From contig NZ_LXGN01000045.1 in the NCBI RefSeq assembly GCF_009372255.1, positions 296,815 through 360,814 on the forward strand: DNA of 64,000 bases. The letters run 5' to 3'. Origin of the DNA: Acinetobacter guerrae. Its GTDB lineage: Bacteria > Pseudomonadota > Gammaproteobacteria > Pseudomonadales > Moraxellaceae. Below are positions 56,743-64,000 of this stretch, piece by piece. A program made the translations under genes and the position numbers. The notes beneath the pieces were generated by a model that was not told the origin of the DNA, did not search any database, and was given only the letters and a program-made list of their open reading frames with translations. Each line of letters opens with the position of its first letter. Positions within the stretch are counted from its first letter, which is position 1.

Positions 56743-57753
56743 TTAAATCAACTCAATAATATCAATTGTGGGCGGTACTCGAAACCGAAATGGAATTCCC
56801 ACCATTCCTGTCCCCACAGTCACAAAAACATCAGCATGATCATGCTCATAAAACCCTTTCTTATGCCCCAAAATCGAAACTTTTTTCATGATGTAATTGG
56901 TAATCCATGGAAGTTCAACTTGCCCTCCATGCGTATGCCCTGAAAGCATTAAAGGACGCAGAGGTAATTCGGGTACCATATCTACCGTATCTGGGTTATG
57001 CGATAAAATCAGCCACGGTTTATCTTGTGGTAATTCAGGCATAAAACGCATATCCGTTTTACCTGCCCATAAGTCCCCAATTCCAATCAAACGAAATTCA
57101 TCAAACTCAACAATTTTTCCTTCTATGTCAATGACATCATTCACATCTAGCGCATGTTTCAGTAATTCTTGAATTGGCGGTCCAGGATATTGTTCATCAT
57201 GATTTCCGGGTACAGAATAAACAGGCGCTTTTATTTGACGTAATACGGCTAATTCTTCAGCAAGTTTATGTTCAGGCTCATAGGTCCAATCCCCTGCAAC
57301 CACTACAATATCAGGTTCTACCTCATTCAGCTTCTCTACAATAATACGTAATTGACGCTCATGACCAGAATATAAACCTACATGTAAATCAGCAATCAAA
57401 GCTACTTTGACAGATTTTGTAAAAGGTTGATCTGGATTTAAACGATACTGATGCTGCCGCACATGCACCAGATGCGGTTCGATAAAACGTGCATAAATCA
57501 GAAATGTACTTAATAGAAAGATGAAAATACTTTGATGCAAAGAAAAGTAACCTGACCATCCCGCATAAACACTAAAAACAATTAAAGGGAAAAGTAAATA
57601 AGATAAATAGAAAACCAGTAAATGTACAAAGGCTTTAAACGGATGAATCGTTTCAGTGCAAGCTTGACTACGCCAAGCTTGCGAAATCGCCCATATTGCA
57701 AGAACAACAAAAATCAGATAGAAATAAAAAATAATCGAATTAAAATCCCACAT
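56743..57753 (-). CDS. Membrane-anchored metallophosphoesterase
   Basis: 336 residues from the ATG at 57753 (GAG ribosome site); a TTG four codons upstream is possible. Four N-terminal membrane helices (1-105), then a calcineurin-like phosphoesterase domain with DLHVG (metal site), VVAGDWTYE, PGNHDEQYPG, LSHNPD and SGHTHGGQ. This matches YkuE/YaeI-type phosphodiesterases; substrate unknown, possibly lipid or UDP-lipid. Stands alone. Confidence 0.9.
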   Translation of the reverse strand: MWDFNSIIFYFYLIFVVLAIWAISQAWRSQACTETIHPFKAFVHLLVFYLSYLLFPLIVFSVYAGWSGYFSLHQSIFIFLLSTFLIYARFIEPHLVHVRQHQYRLNPDQPFTKSVKVALIADLHVGLYSGHERQLRIIVEKLNEVEPDIVVVAGDWTYEPEHKLAEELAVLRQIKAPVYSVPGNHDEQYPGPPIQELLKHALDVNDVIDIEGKIVEFDEFRLIGIGDLWAGKTDMRFMPELPQDKPWLILSHNPDTVDMVPELPLRPLMLSGHTHGGQVELPWITNYIMKKVSILGHKKGFYEHDHADVFVTVGTGMVGIPFRFRVPPTIDIIELI

Positions 57754-57942
57754 AGCTATTCTCAATTGATCTTAAATAGCATCTTAAACACTGAAAGGCT
57801 CATCAGGATGGCGATTTTGTTTCAGTTGTTTATCTTTGGCTAGTCAAGAATTATACTCTAGGCCACATTATTGTATGCATACACTATGGTAAAAACATTC
57901 CGCTTATCTACACAATACCCTAATTTCGCTGGAAAAAAGCAG

Positions 57943-59517
57943 ATGAGCAGACACTTTTTGCTCGGCATCGGCTATATGCTGGTATTGAACTTGAGCGGCT
58001 GTAGTACACTCCCCAAAGCTGGCCCTGAAGTCATCCAGTTGGCAAGCCAAGTGGATACATCACAAACCACGCTTGCCAAAGTAGTACAACCTTTACGTCA
58101 GCAAAATCCTGGACTTACAGGTTATCACTTACTTTATGATCCTCTCGAAGCACTTACTGCACGTTTAAAGTTGATTGATAAAGCAGAGAAAAGCCTAGAC
58201 CTGCAATACTATATTTGGGACAACGACCGCGTTGGCGCTTTGGCTTTACATGCCATTATTCGAGCTGCAGATCGGGGCGTAAAAGTACGTTTGTTGATTG
58301 ATGATAACAATGCAAAACAAATGGAAGGTGTTTTACTGGCATTGTCGCAACATCAAAATATTGAAGTTAAACTCTTTAATCCTTATCGTTTTCGTAAGTT
58401 TCGCGCAATTGATATGGTACTGGATTTAAAACGTATCAATCGTCGTATGCATAATAAAAGCTTCATTGCCGATGATCAGATCGCATTGATTGGTGGTCGT
58501 AATATGACCAACCAATATTATAATAGTAGTGATAATTATCAATTTTCCGATGTCGATGTCATGTTGGTTGGATCTGCTGTCGATGACATTGTTCACTCTT
58601 TTGACGATTACTGGAATGATAAGTATGCCTACTCTGTCATCAATATCGTCAACACCAAAACTCATTATTTACGTTATCCAGAGTTGAAACAACAGTTAGA
58701 TGATCACTATGAATTGGCGAATGTTCAAAACTATCTTGATCTAGCTGCACGTTCACATGCCTTTGATCAATGGTTCAATAGCAATATTCAATTTGATTGG
58801 GTTCAGGCTAAGGTTGTAAAGGACTCTCCAGATAAAATTCGCGCTAAAGCAAAAAAAGAACAACACCTCAATTTCCAGTTGATCAAAAATCTGGAGAAGC
58901 CAGAAGAAAATATTGATTTAGTTTCCGCTTATTTTGTTCCAGAAAAACAAGGTGCAAAACATTTAAGTGAACTGGCACAAAATGGCGTACAAGTTCGAGT
59001 ACTCACCAATTCTTTTAAAGCCAATGATGTTTCTGTGGTGCATGCCTTTTATGGCAAATACCGTAAGGAATTGCTGGAAAATGGTGTACAACTTTATGAA
59101 TTTTTACCAAGCTTAGATGAAGAAGATTTAAATAAAAATACCAAAGAACTGGCAAAAGAAGCCAAAATTAGTCTGAAAGGCTTAAGTAATTCAAGTCTGC
59201 ATGCAAAAATGATGACACTTGATCAAAAACAAGTGTTTATTGGTTCTTTTAATTTCGATCCACGTTCAGCCTATTTAAATACTGAAATTGGAGTCGTTTT
59301 AAATAGTCCGACTTTGGCAAAAAGCATTCACCAAACTATGGACCAACAACTGACGCATTATGCTTATAAACTAGTGCTAGATGCCAATCACAATATCAAT
59401 TGGTATCGTCAGACTCCAACTAGCACTAAAATTTATAAAAAAGAACCACGCATGAAATGGTGGCAACGTGCAGGCGTCAAAATAATATCCTGGCTACCAC
59501 TTGAAGGATTTATGTGA
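57943..59517 (+). CDS. Phospholipase D-family lipoprotein, ClsC-like cardiolipin synthase
   Basis: 524 residues from the ATG at 57943, with GGAAAA upstream; earlier ATGs at 57871 and 57886 give an N-terminus that does not fit a signal peptide. Lipobox LNLSGC (Cys20). First HKD motif H170-x-K172-x4-D177 (MHNKSFIAD), second LHAKMMTLD near residue 420, with the matching GGRN and GSFNFDPRS segments. The family joins phospholipids to make cardiolipin or hydrolyses phosphodiesters. A lipid anchor makes it periplasm-facing. Confidence 0.85.
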   Translation: MSRHFLLGIGYMLVLNLSGCSTLPKAGPEVIQLASQVDTSQTTLAKVVQPLRQQNPGLTGYHLLYDPLEALTARLKLIDKAEKSLDLQYYIWDNDRVGALALHAIIRAADRGVKVRLLIDDNNAKQMEGVLLALSQHQNIEVKLFNPYRFRKFRAIDMVLDLKRINRRMHNKSFIADDQIALIGGRNMTNQYYNSSDNYQFSDVDVMLVGSAVDDIVHSFDDYWNDKYAYSVINIVNTKTHYLRYPELKQQLDDHYELANVQNYLDLAARSHAFDQWFNSNIQFDWVQAKVVKDSPDKIRAKAKKEQHLNFQLIKNLEKPEENIDLVSAYFVPEKQGAKHLSELAQNGVQVRVLTNSFKANDVSVVHAFYGKYRKELLENGVQLYEFLPSLDEEDLNKNTKELAKEAKISLKGLSNSSLHAKMMTLDQKQVFIGSFNFDPRSAYLNTEIGVVLNSPTLAKSIHQTMDQQLTHYAYKLVLDANHNINWYRQTPTSTKIYKKEPRMKWWQRAGVKIISWLPLEGFM

Positions 59518-59555
59518 TTTAAACAATCCTATACATCCTTCAATACATAATCAGC

Positions 59556-60362
59556 TTATTTAGGAGTCAGTACTTTCGTGTGCAGCTCTTTTAGCCCTTG
59601 TTCCATTTTTCTCTGAACCTCTGCTGTTAAGCTAGTGACCGTATGACCCGCCACTTCAATTTCAGGTAAAGTCAACAAATGCGCCGTCACTTTCGGCATT
59701 TCCAACACCTGTTGCATATGTTCAGCAAAGGTCATTTCACCAATAAATGGCGCAACGGTGTCTAGCTCACCTTGTAGATTGACATAGCAAATTAAACATA
59801 CTTGCACAGGACGTTGCGCTTCAATCGCAGCACCTAAAATACGCCCATGCACTCGTTTGATACTTTTCCCATCGGTCGTTGTCGCTTCTGGAAAAAATAA
59901 AACTGGAATGTCTTTTCTTAGAAAATCCGCGATTTGTTCCCGAATCCGAATCGAATCTCCTGAACCACGCTTAATAAATAATGTACCGCCGCCCTTTGCC
60001 AATTTGCCTAATACAGGCCAGTTTTCAATTTCTGCTTTAGCCAAAAAGAAAACCCGTGCGCCAGAACCTAATACTGCGACATCTAGCCATGAAATATGAT
60101 TACTCACCCATAATGATGGGTTACGTGGAATTGTGCCGTGTACTTCAACATCAATATTAAAAACTTTGCACAATTGACGACAAAAATACTGAACATAGCG
60201 CGTATTAAGTGGATTATTTGGATTTTTATACAGTCGATGACGATAGACCAGATAAAAGCCTTCACCGATCACACCTAAACCTGTCGCCATTTTTTTACTA
60301 TATAAAAAAACTTTTTCTACAGGATTTAAGTTCGTTGAGGACATAGGTTTGGATTGAGCCAT
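59556..60362 (-). CDS. Lysophospholipid (1-acylglycerol-3-phosphate) acyltransferase family
   Basis: 268 residues of the PlsC/LPLAT family. The catalytic H-x4-D motif is SNHISWLDVAV, the acceptor motif FPEATTTDGKSI, with FIKRGSG between them. Shorter PlsC-like proteins of this type include OlsA and lyso-ornithine-lipid acyltransferases, so the acceptor is not certain. It is convergent with the ClsC-like gene, a possible phospholipid-metabolism neighbourhood. Confidence 0.87.
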   Translation of the reverse strand: MAQSKPMSSTNLNPVEKVFLYSKKMATGLGVIGEGFYLVYRHRLYKNPNNPLNTRYVQYFCRQLCKVFNIDVEVHGTIPRNPSLWVSNHISWLDVAVLGSGARVFFLAKAEIENWPVLGKLAKGGGTLFIKRGSGDSIRIREQIADFLRKDIPVLFFPEATTTDGKSIKRVHGRILGAAIEAQRPVQVCLICYVNLQGELDTVAPFIGEMTFAEHMQQVLEMPKVTAHLLTLPEIEVAGHTVTSLTAEVQRKMEQGLKELHTKVLTPK

Positions 60363-60533
60363 AAAAATATCATTTTTGTTTAAATTGCAAATTCATCCCA
60401 TTTTATACTGAACTTGATCAGCTTGCATTGATGATAAAAACCGAACAAGAACATTTAAAAATTCAATTTCTATTTATTATTGCGATTGATTATTATTTGT
60501 TTATCGAAATTAAAGATTAAAAGGAGCCATGCC

Positions 60534-60671
60534 ATGCATACTACTCCAGTGAAACACCATCAATATTCTATAGCGTCAATAGCAATAACTTTAGCTCAAA
60601 TTTTGGGTTGTTCAATTTTATATGCAGGTGCCATGATTCTAACTGCCCAAGTCTTTCGCAATTTGATCTAG
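60534..60671 (+). CDS. 45-residue single-helix membrane peptide
   Basis: Starts at the ATG at 60534, 7 nt after a strong AAGGAG. MHTTPVKHHQYSIASIAITL begins it and one hydrophobic helix spans about 12-40 with one cysteine. Size, ribosome site and composition suggest a real small protein; no family is recognised. It lies between the acyltransferase and hflX genes. Confidence 0.6.
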   Translation: MHTTPVKHHQYSIASIAITLAQILGCSILYAGAMILTAQVFRNLI

Positions 60672-60774
60672 CTATTGCATCTTTTAATCTAGTCATTTCG
60701 GCTATAAAACTAGATTCAAATGACTGCTCGGGTTATCTTAGCATGACATTTTAATTAAACGAGTTTAGTCATCT

Positions 60775-62109
60775 GTGGAACATTCAGGACAAGTACAACA
60801 AAGGGAACGTGTCATTCTGGTCAGTGTAGCTGTCAATATGCTAGACGATCTAGATATTGAGGAGTTTCGCCTGCTTGCCCAATCCGCAGGGGCTACCTTG
60901 CTTCAACACATCACCGTTCAGCGTAATAGACCTGATCCTAAGTTTTTTATTGGCTCAGGCAAAGCCGAAGAAATTACTCAACTCGTAGAGAGTCTAGAAG
61001 CTGAACTGGTGATTTTTGATCATTCACTTTCTCCTGCACAAGAGCGCAATCTGGAAAAGATCATGAAATGTCGGGTTATAGACCGCACAGGGTTGATTCT
61101 GGATATTTTTGCACAACGCGCTCGTACACATGAAGGGAAATTACAAGTCGAACTCGCACAGCTCAAATATTTATCTACTCGTCTGATACGCGGTTGGGCA
61201 GCAGGCTTTGAGCAACAAAAAGGCGGGATTGGACTCAAAGGACCTGGTGAAACCCAACTTGAAACTGATCGTCGTTTAATTAAAGTACGTATTACCCAAC
61301 TAAAAGATAAATTGGTTAAAGTACAGCAAACCCGTATACAAGGCCGCGCAGCACGACAAAAAGCCGCTATTCCTACCGTGTCACTTGTTGGCTATACCAA
61401 CGCTGGTAAATCATCACTCTTTAATATCTTGGCTAACAGTGATGTTTATGCCGCAGATCAATTATTTGCAACGCTTGATCCAACATTACGCCGTTTACAA
61501 TGGAATGGGATTGGTACAGTAGTACTGGCAGATACAGTCGGTTTTGTTCGTGACTTGCAACATGATCTGGTTGAATCGTTTAAAGCCACGCTAGAAGAAA
61601 CTCTTGAAGCCACACTATTACTGCATGTCATTGATAGCCATAGTCCCGATATGCATGAACAAATTGAAGCGGTCGAAGGTGTACTCAAAGAAATTGGAGC
61701 AGATGCACTTGTTTTAAGGGTGTATAACAAAATTGACCTAAGTGGTGATGAGTCCAAAATTATTTATGCTGAACCTCATTTACCTGATCGGGTTTATGTA
61801 TCTGCACATTCAGGACAAGGATTAGACTTACTTAAACAAGCAGTACAAGAATGTTTAATGGGTCAACTACAAGAGTTTGAACTTCATTTAAAACCTGCTT
61901 ATGGCAAATTACGCACCCAACTTTATGCGCTAAATGTGATTCAAAGTGAGCATTATGATGATGCGGGCAAGCTGCATTTAAAGGTTTCCATCGCACCTCA
62001 TAAACTTGAACAATTGATTCGCCAAGCACATTTACCGCTTGAAGAAATTTTGGGTGAACGCGCCAGCCAATTTAAACGACCACTCGAAGAATTTGAAATC
62101 AAATCCTAG
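60775..62109 (+). CDS. hflX: GTPase HflX
   Basis: 444 residues, GTG start at 60775. The N-terminal HflX domain carries KFFIGSGKAEEI and the FDHSLSPAQERNLEK motif. GTPase motifs are GYTNAGKSSLFN (G1), the DTVGFVRDL switch II and VYNKIDLS (G4). HflX splits ribosomes under stress. Unlike in E. coli it is not with hfq; the C-terminal extension (about 370-444) is present. An inverted-repeat pair (AATCTAGT / ACTAGATT) lies in the leader at about 60686-60716. Confidence 0.93.
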   Translation: MEHSGQVQQRERVILVSVAVNMLDDLDIEEFRLLAQSAGATLLQHITVQRNRPDPKFFIGSGKAEEITQLVESLEAELVIFDHSLSPAQERNLEKIMKCRVIDRTGLILDIFAQRARTHEGKLQVELAQLKYLSTRLIRGWAAGFEQQKGGIGLKGPGETQLETDRRLIKVRITQLKDKLVKVQQTRIQGRAARQKAAIPTVSLVGYTNAGKSSLFNILANSDVYAADQLFATLDPTLRRLQWNGIGTVVLADTVGFVRDLQHDLVESFKATLEETLEATLLLHVIDSHSPDMHEQIEAVEGVLKEIGADALVLRVYNKIDLSGDESKIIYAEPHLPDRVYVSAHSGQGLDLLKQAVQECLMGQLQEFELHLKPAYGKLRTQLYALNVIQSEHYDDAGKLHLKVSIAPHKLEQLIRQAHLPLEEILGERASQFKRPLEEFEIKS

Positions 62110-62153
62110 ATCGGTTAAAACGTGATTATTCAAATGATAAATAGACGAGCAAC

Positions 62154-62525
62154 ATGGATAGGTTAAAACAGATCGACTGGTTGGCATGGTTAGCAACTAT
62201 TGCGCTGATTATTGTATTTCGAGAAGGCTCTGTCTTGATTATGGGGGTTTTTAACCATCCTGAATTAGGTAATTTGACAGGACTGATTAGTCTTCTGATT
62301 GTACTTTTTATCTGGCGAAAATTTAAAAAAGTTCCAAATCGTCTGGTCGATACCAACAATAAAATCATGAAAGAAAGTGGATTTGCCTTTTTACCCATTT
62401 GTGCGGGTTCATTGATGATGCTCGTGCATATGGGTAAGGAAATTCCCTTATTTTTATTAGTACTGGTGATCAGCACCCTGATTCCACTCTGGATTTACGC
62501 CAAAATGGCCAAACACTGGCTTTAG
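62154..62525 (+). CDS. LrgA/CidA-family membrane protein
   Basis: 123 residues with four membrane helices, typical of CidA/LrgA holin-like proteins: LIIVFREGSVLIMGVF, LTGLISLLIVLFIWRK, SGFAFLPICAGSLMMLVHMGKEI, LFLLVLVISTLIPLWIY. They are thought to control murein hydrolase activity or organic-acid transport with an LrgB partner, which follows 12 bp downstream. GACGAGC precedes the ATG. Confidence 0.82.
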   Translation: MDRLKQIDWLAWLATIALIIVFREGSVLIMGVFNHPELGNLTGLISLLIVLFIWRKFKKVPNRLVDTNNKIMKESGFAFLPICAGSLMMLVHMGKEIPLFLLVLVISTLIPLWIYAKMAKHWL

Positions 62526-62537
62526 GGAGATCAAAAT

Positions 62538-63212
62538 ATGTTAACCGTTCTTTATGGCTTTTTGATCACATTAGTCGCTTATCTTTGTGCAAAACCCTTA
62601 AATAAGCGTCTGCCACAAGTACCGTTATTGGTATTTGGTATGTGTATTGTAGTGGCGATTTTGTCTATTGTAGGCATGCCTTACGAGCAATACATGACCA
62701 CTGTAAATAATTTATTTAGCCATTTATTGGGCTATGTTACGGTGGCGCTTGCGATTCCACTAGCAGCCATGCGCTATGACGATTTACCACTCAAATCCAT
62801 GGTTGGAATTTTGATTTTTGCTAGCACCAGTGCAGTTGCTTTACCCATGGGGCTTGCCTATTTACTGCACATGTCCGAACCCACTATTTTGGCTTTTGCC
62901 ACCCGTGCAGTCACAACTCCGATTGCTTTAAATATTGCAACCTTACTGCACGCCCCACTGACTTTAGTGACTTTAATCGTCATTTTATCAGGTGTGATTG
63001 GAGCAGCATTTTCCCCTCTTATTCTGCGTCATATTAACGATGAACGTGCATCAGGTTTAGCTCTCGGCTTGGCAGCACATGCTATTGGGACAGCTCAAGC
63101 ATGGCAACGTGGTGCTGTTGCAGGTCGTTATGCCGCTTTTGGAATGGCAATCAATGGTGTATTCACTGCAATTTGGCTGCCAACTTTTATACTTTTCATG
63201 AAAAATATATAA
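62538..63212 (+). CDS. LrgB/CidB-family membrane protein
   Basis: 224 residues, about six or seven membrane helices. The family core is FATRAVTTPIALNIATLLH with SGVIGAAFSPLIL and GLALGLAAHAIGTAQAWQRG. Partner of the LrgA-like gene upstream in an operon; GGGAGATCAAAAT is a strong ribosome site. Roles in cell lysis control or pyruvate/glycolate transport are known from homologues only. Confidence 0.88.
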   Translation: MLTVLYGFLITLVAYLCAKPLNKRLPQVPLLVFGMCIVVAILSIVGMPYEQYMTTVNNLFSHLLGYVTVALAIPLAAMRYDDLPLKSMVGILIFASTSAVALPMGLAYLLHMSEPTILAFATRAVTTPIALNIATLLHAPLTLVTLIVILSGVIGAAFSPLILRHINDERASGLALGLAAHAIGTAQAWQRGAVAGRYAAFGMAINGVFTAIWLPTFILFMKNI

Positions 63213-63324
63213 CTTATGCAGTAAAAATAAGCATTGAATAGAGACTAAATTACACCTAATATTGGAGTAGTTGTCATTTATGGCATAAAAAGTTATCTGG
63301 TTACGCAGAAAAGGAATTTAAAAG

Positions 63325-63771
63325 ATGCGAAAGCTTAAGTTAGTCGCGGCAGTCTTATTATCAGGGTTTAGTAGTTTGGTTTTTGCACAAGACATTTCGG
63401 GGATATGGCAAAATATTGATGATAAAACAGGATCATCTAAAGCACTTATCGAAATTCGTAAAGATTCAAATGGGGCGTATATTGGCAAAATTATTAAAGT
63501 TACGCCACGACCTGGTTATACCCCAAAAGAAAATTGCGTAAACTGTCCAGCACCATATACCAATAAACCAATTTTGGGCATGGATGTCTTAACTGGACTG
63601 CAACATGATAAAGATCTGGACTATAAAGGCGGTAAAATTATTGATCCTTTAAGTGGAAAAATTTACAGCATGAAAGCCAAGTTAAGTCCAAACGGAAAAC
63701 GACTACAACTGCGTGGCTATATTGGTGTTTCTGCTTTGGGTCGTACTCAAATCTGGATTCGTCAGGAATAA
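63325..63771 (+). CDS. DUF2147-family exported protein
   Basis: 148 residues with a signal peptide (LVAAVLLSGFSSLVFAQD, cleavage after FA). The mature part DISGIWQNIDDKTGSSKALIEI, then the CVNCPAPYTNKPILGMDVLTGL block and KIIDPLSGKIYSMKAKL, is characteristic of DUF2147, a beta-rich lipocalin-like periplasmic family without known function. The AAAAGGA ribosome site is good. Confidence 0.88.
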   Translation: MRKLKLVAAVLLSGFSSLVFAQDISGIWQNIDDKTGSSKALIEIRKDSNGAYIGKIIKVTPRPGYTPKENCVNCPAPYTNKPILGMDVLTGLQHDKDLDYKGGKIIDPLSGKIYSMKAKLSPNGKRLQLRGYIGVSALGRTQIWIRQE

Positions 63772-63807
63772 AAACAACAGATTCAGAAACATAAAAAAGT
63801 CACCAAA

Positions 63808-64000
63808 TGAACTGCACCCCGAAAGTTGGACACTTAGTCTAATTTGAAGGGTGCTTTTCTATGGCTAAATATTCCCAAGAATTTAAACTTAAAGTTGTGC
63901 ATCACTATCTTAACGATGGTGGTTTCAAATCAACTGGTAAAGTTTTCAAAATACATAAGAGTGTTGTAAATAAGTGGGTCGATATTTATAAGATTCATGG
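63808..64000 (+). mobile_element. Left end of an IS3-family (IS150-like) insertion sequence
   Basis: The left terminal repeat begins about TGAACTGCACCCCGAAAG at 63808, the usual end of IS150-group elements, and is followed by a transposase frame. The right end lies outside the window, so length and target duplication cannot be checked. Confidence 0.78.
63861..64000 (+). CDS. IS3-family transposase OrfA, 5' part
   Basis: Starts at the ATG at 63861; 46 codons are visible before the window edge. The start MAKYSQEFKLKVVHHYLNDG and then FKIHKSVVNKWVDIYKIHG form the helix-turn-helix of IS3/IS150 OrfA, which binds the terminal repeats. OrfB and the frameshift site should lie beyond the window. Confidence 0.85.
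   Translation, partial: MAKYSQEFKLKVVHHYLNDGGFKSTGKVFKIHKSVVNKWVDIYKIH

Noticed and set aside
62126..62476. 116-codon open frame antisense to the LrgA-like gene
   Set aside because: It mirrors the lrgA gene, has no ribosome site or family features, and the plus strand fits a known operon with lrgB.

Overview
The window looks like an Acinetobacter chromosome (Gammaproteobacteria, Moraxellaceae). It is AT-rich. The gene neighbourhoods leuS-lptE-holA, ilvI-ilvH-ilvC, a split three-gene pntA1/pntA2/pntB transhydrogenase and macA-macB-tolC fit that genus, as does a prophage inserted in the 5' end of dusA. I infer the genus from protein and synteny recognition only; I cannot name a species. No rRNA, tRNA or CRISPR array was seen.

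Layout. 1-20 kb is core metabolism: the end of nagZ, proA, ackA-pta (acetate overflow), a class I fumarase, the pnt operon, and a SoxR regulator facing a Rid-family/MFS operon across an almost perfect SoxR-type operator with a 19-bp promoter spacer. Less ordinary genes here are an alpha/beta hydrolase fused to a PilZ-like c-di-GMP-binding domain (1640-2974) and a cold-shock domain/TM/Excalibur protein (12767-13369).

20.6-28.5 kb is a defective, roughly 7.9-kb prophage in dusA. The original first 24 codons of dusA remain at 20620-20694. The element supplies a new dusA start and a synonymously recoded copy of the attachment region, so a full-length dusA (28462-29481) survives downstream. The element keeps a lysis cassette (holin, SAR-type endolysin, a DUF6527 protein, overlapping Rz/Rz1 spanins), the C-terminal end of a tail-tip protein, a compact operon with a DEDDh exonuclease and zinc-ribbon proteins, a tyrosine integrase, and an orphan membrane protein next to attL. 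Packaging, capsid, most tail and repressor genes are absent, which points to a large internal deletion.

28.5-47 kb holds dusA, a signal-less NlpC/P60- or CHAP-like peptidoglycan hydrolase candidate, tcdA, a second Rid protein, acnA, tatD, two tandem RsiV-like lipoproteins, prfC, a PaaI-type thioesterase, an MHYT-GGDEF-EAL signalling protein, and the branched-chain amino acid genes ilvI-ilvH-ilvC. 47-64 kb holds leuS-lptE-holA (with an 82-bp nested palindromic repeat after leuS), the MacAB-TolC-type tripartite efflux operon, a metallophosphoesterase, a lipoprotein of the ClsC/phospholipase D family, an acyltransferase, hflX, an lrgA/lrgB pair, a DUF2147 protein, and the left end of an IS3-family (IS150-like) insertion sequence running off the window.

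Functionally, the window links central carbon flux (ackA-pta, fumA, acnA, pnt), amino-acid synthesis (proA, ilv), envelope maintenance (lptE, cls-like, plsC-like, nagZ, lrgAB) and efflux or stress response (soxR-MFS, macAB-tolC). Several start sites below were moved inward from the longest possible reading frame, using Shine-Dalgarno position, gene overlap or promoter position.
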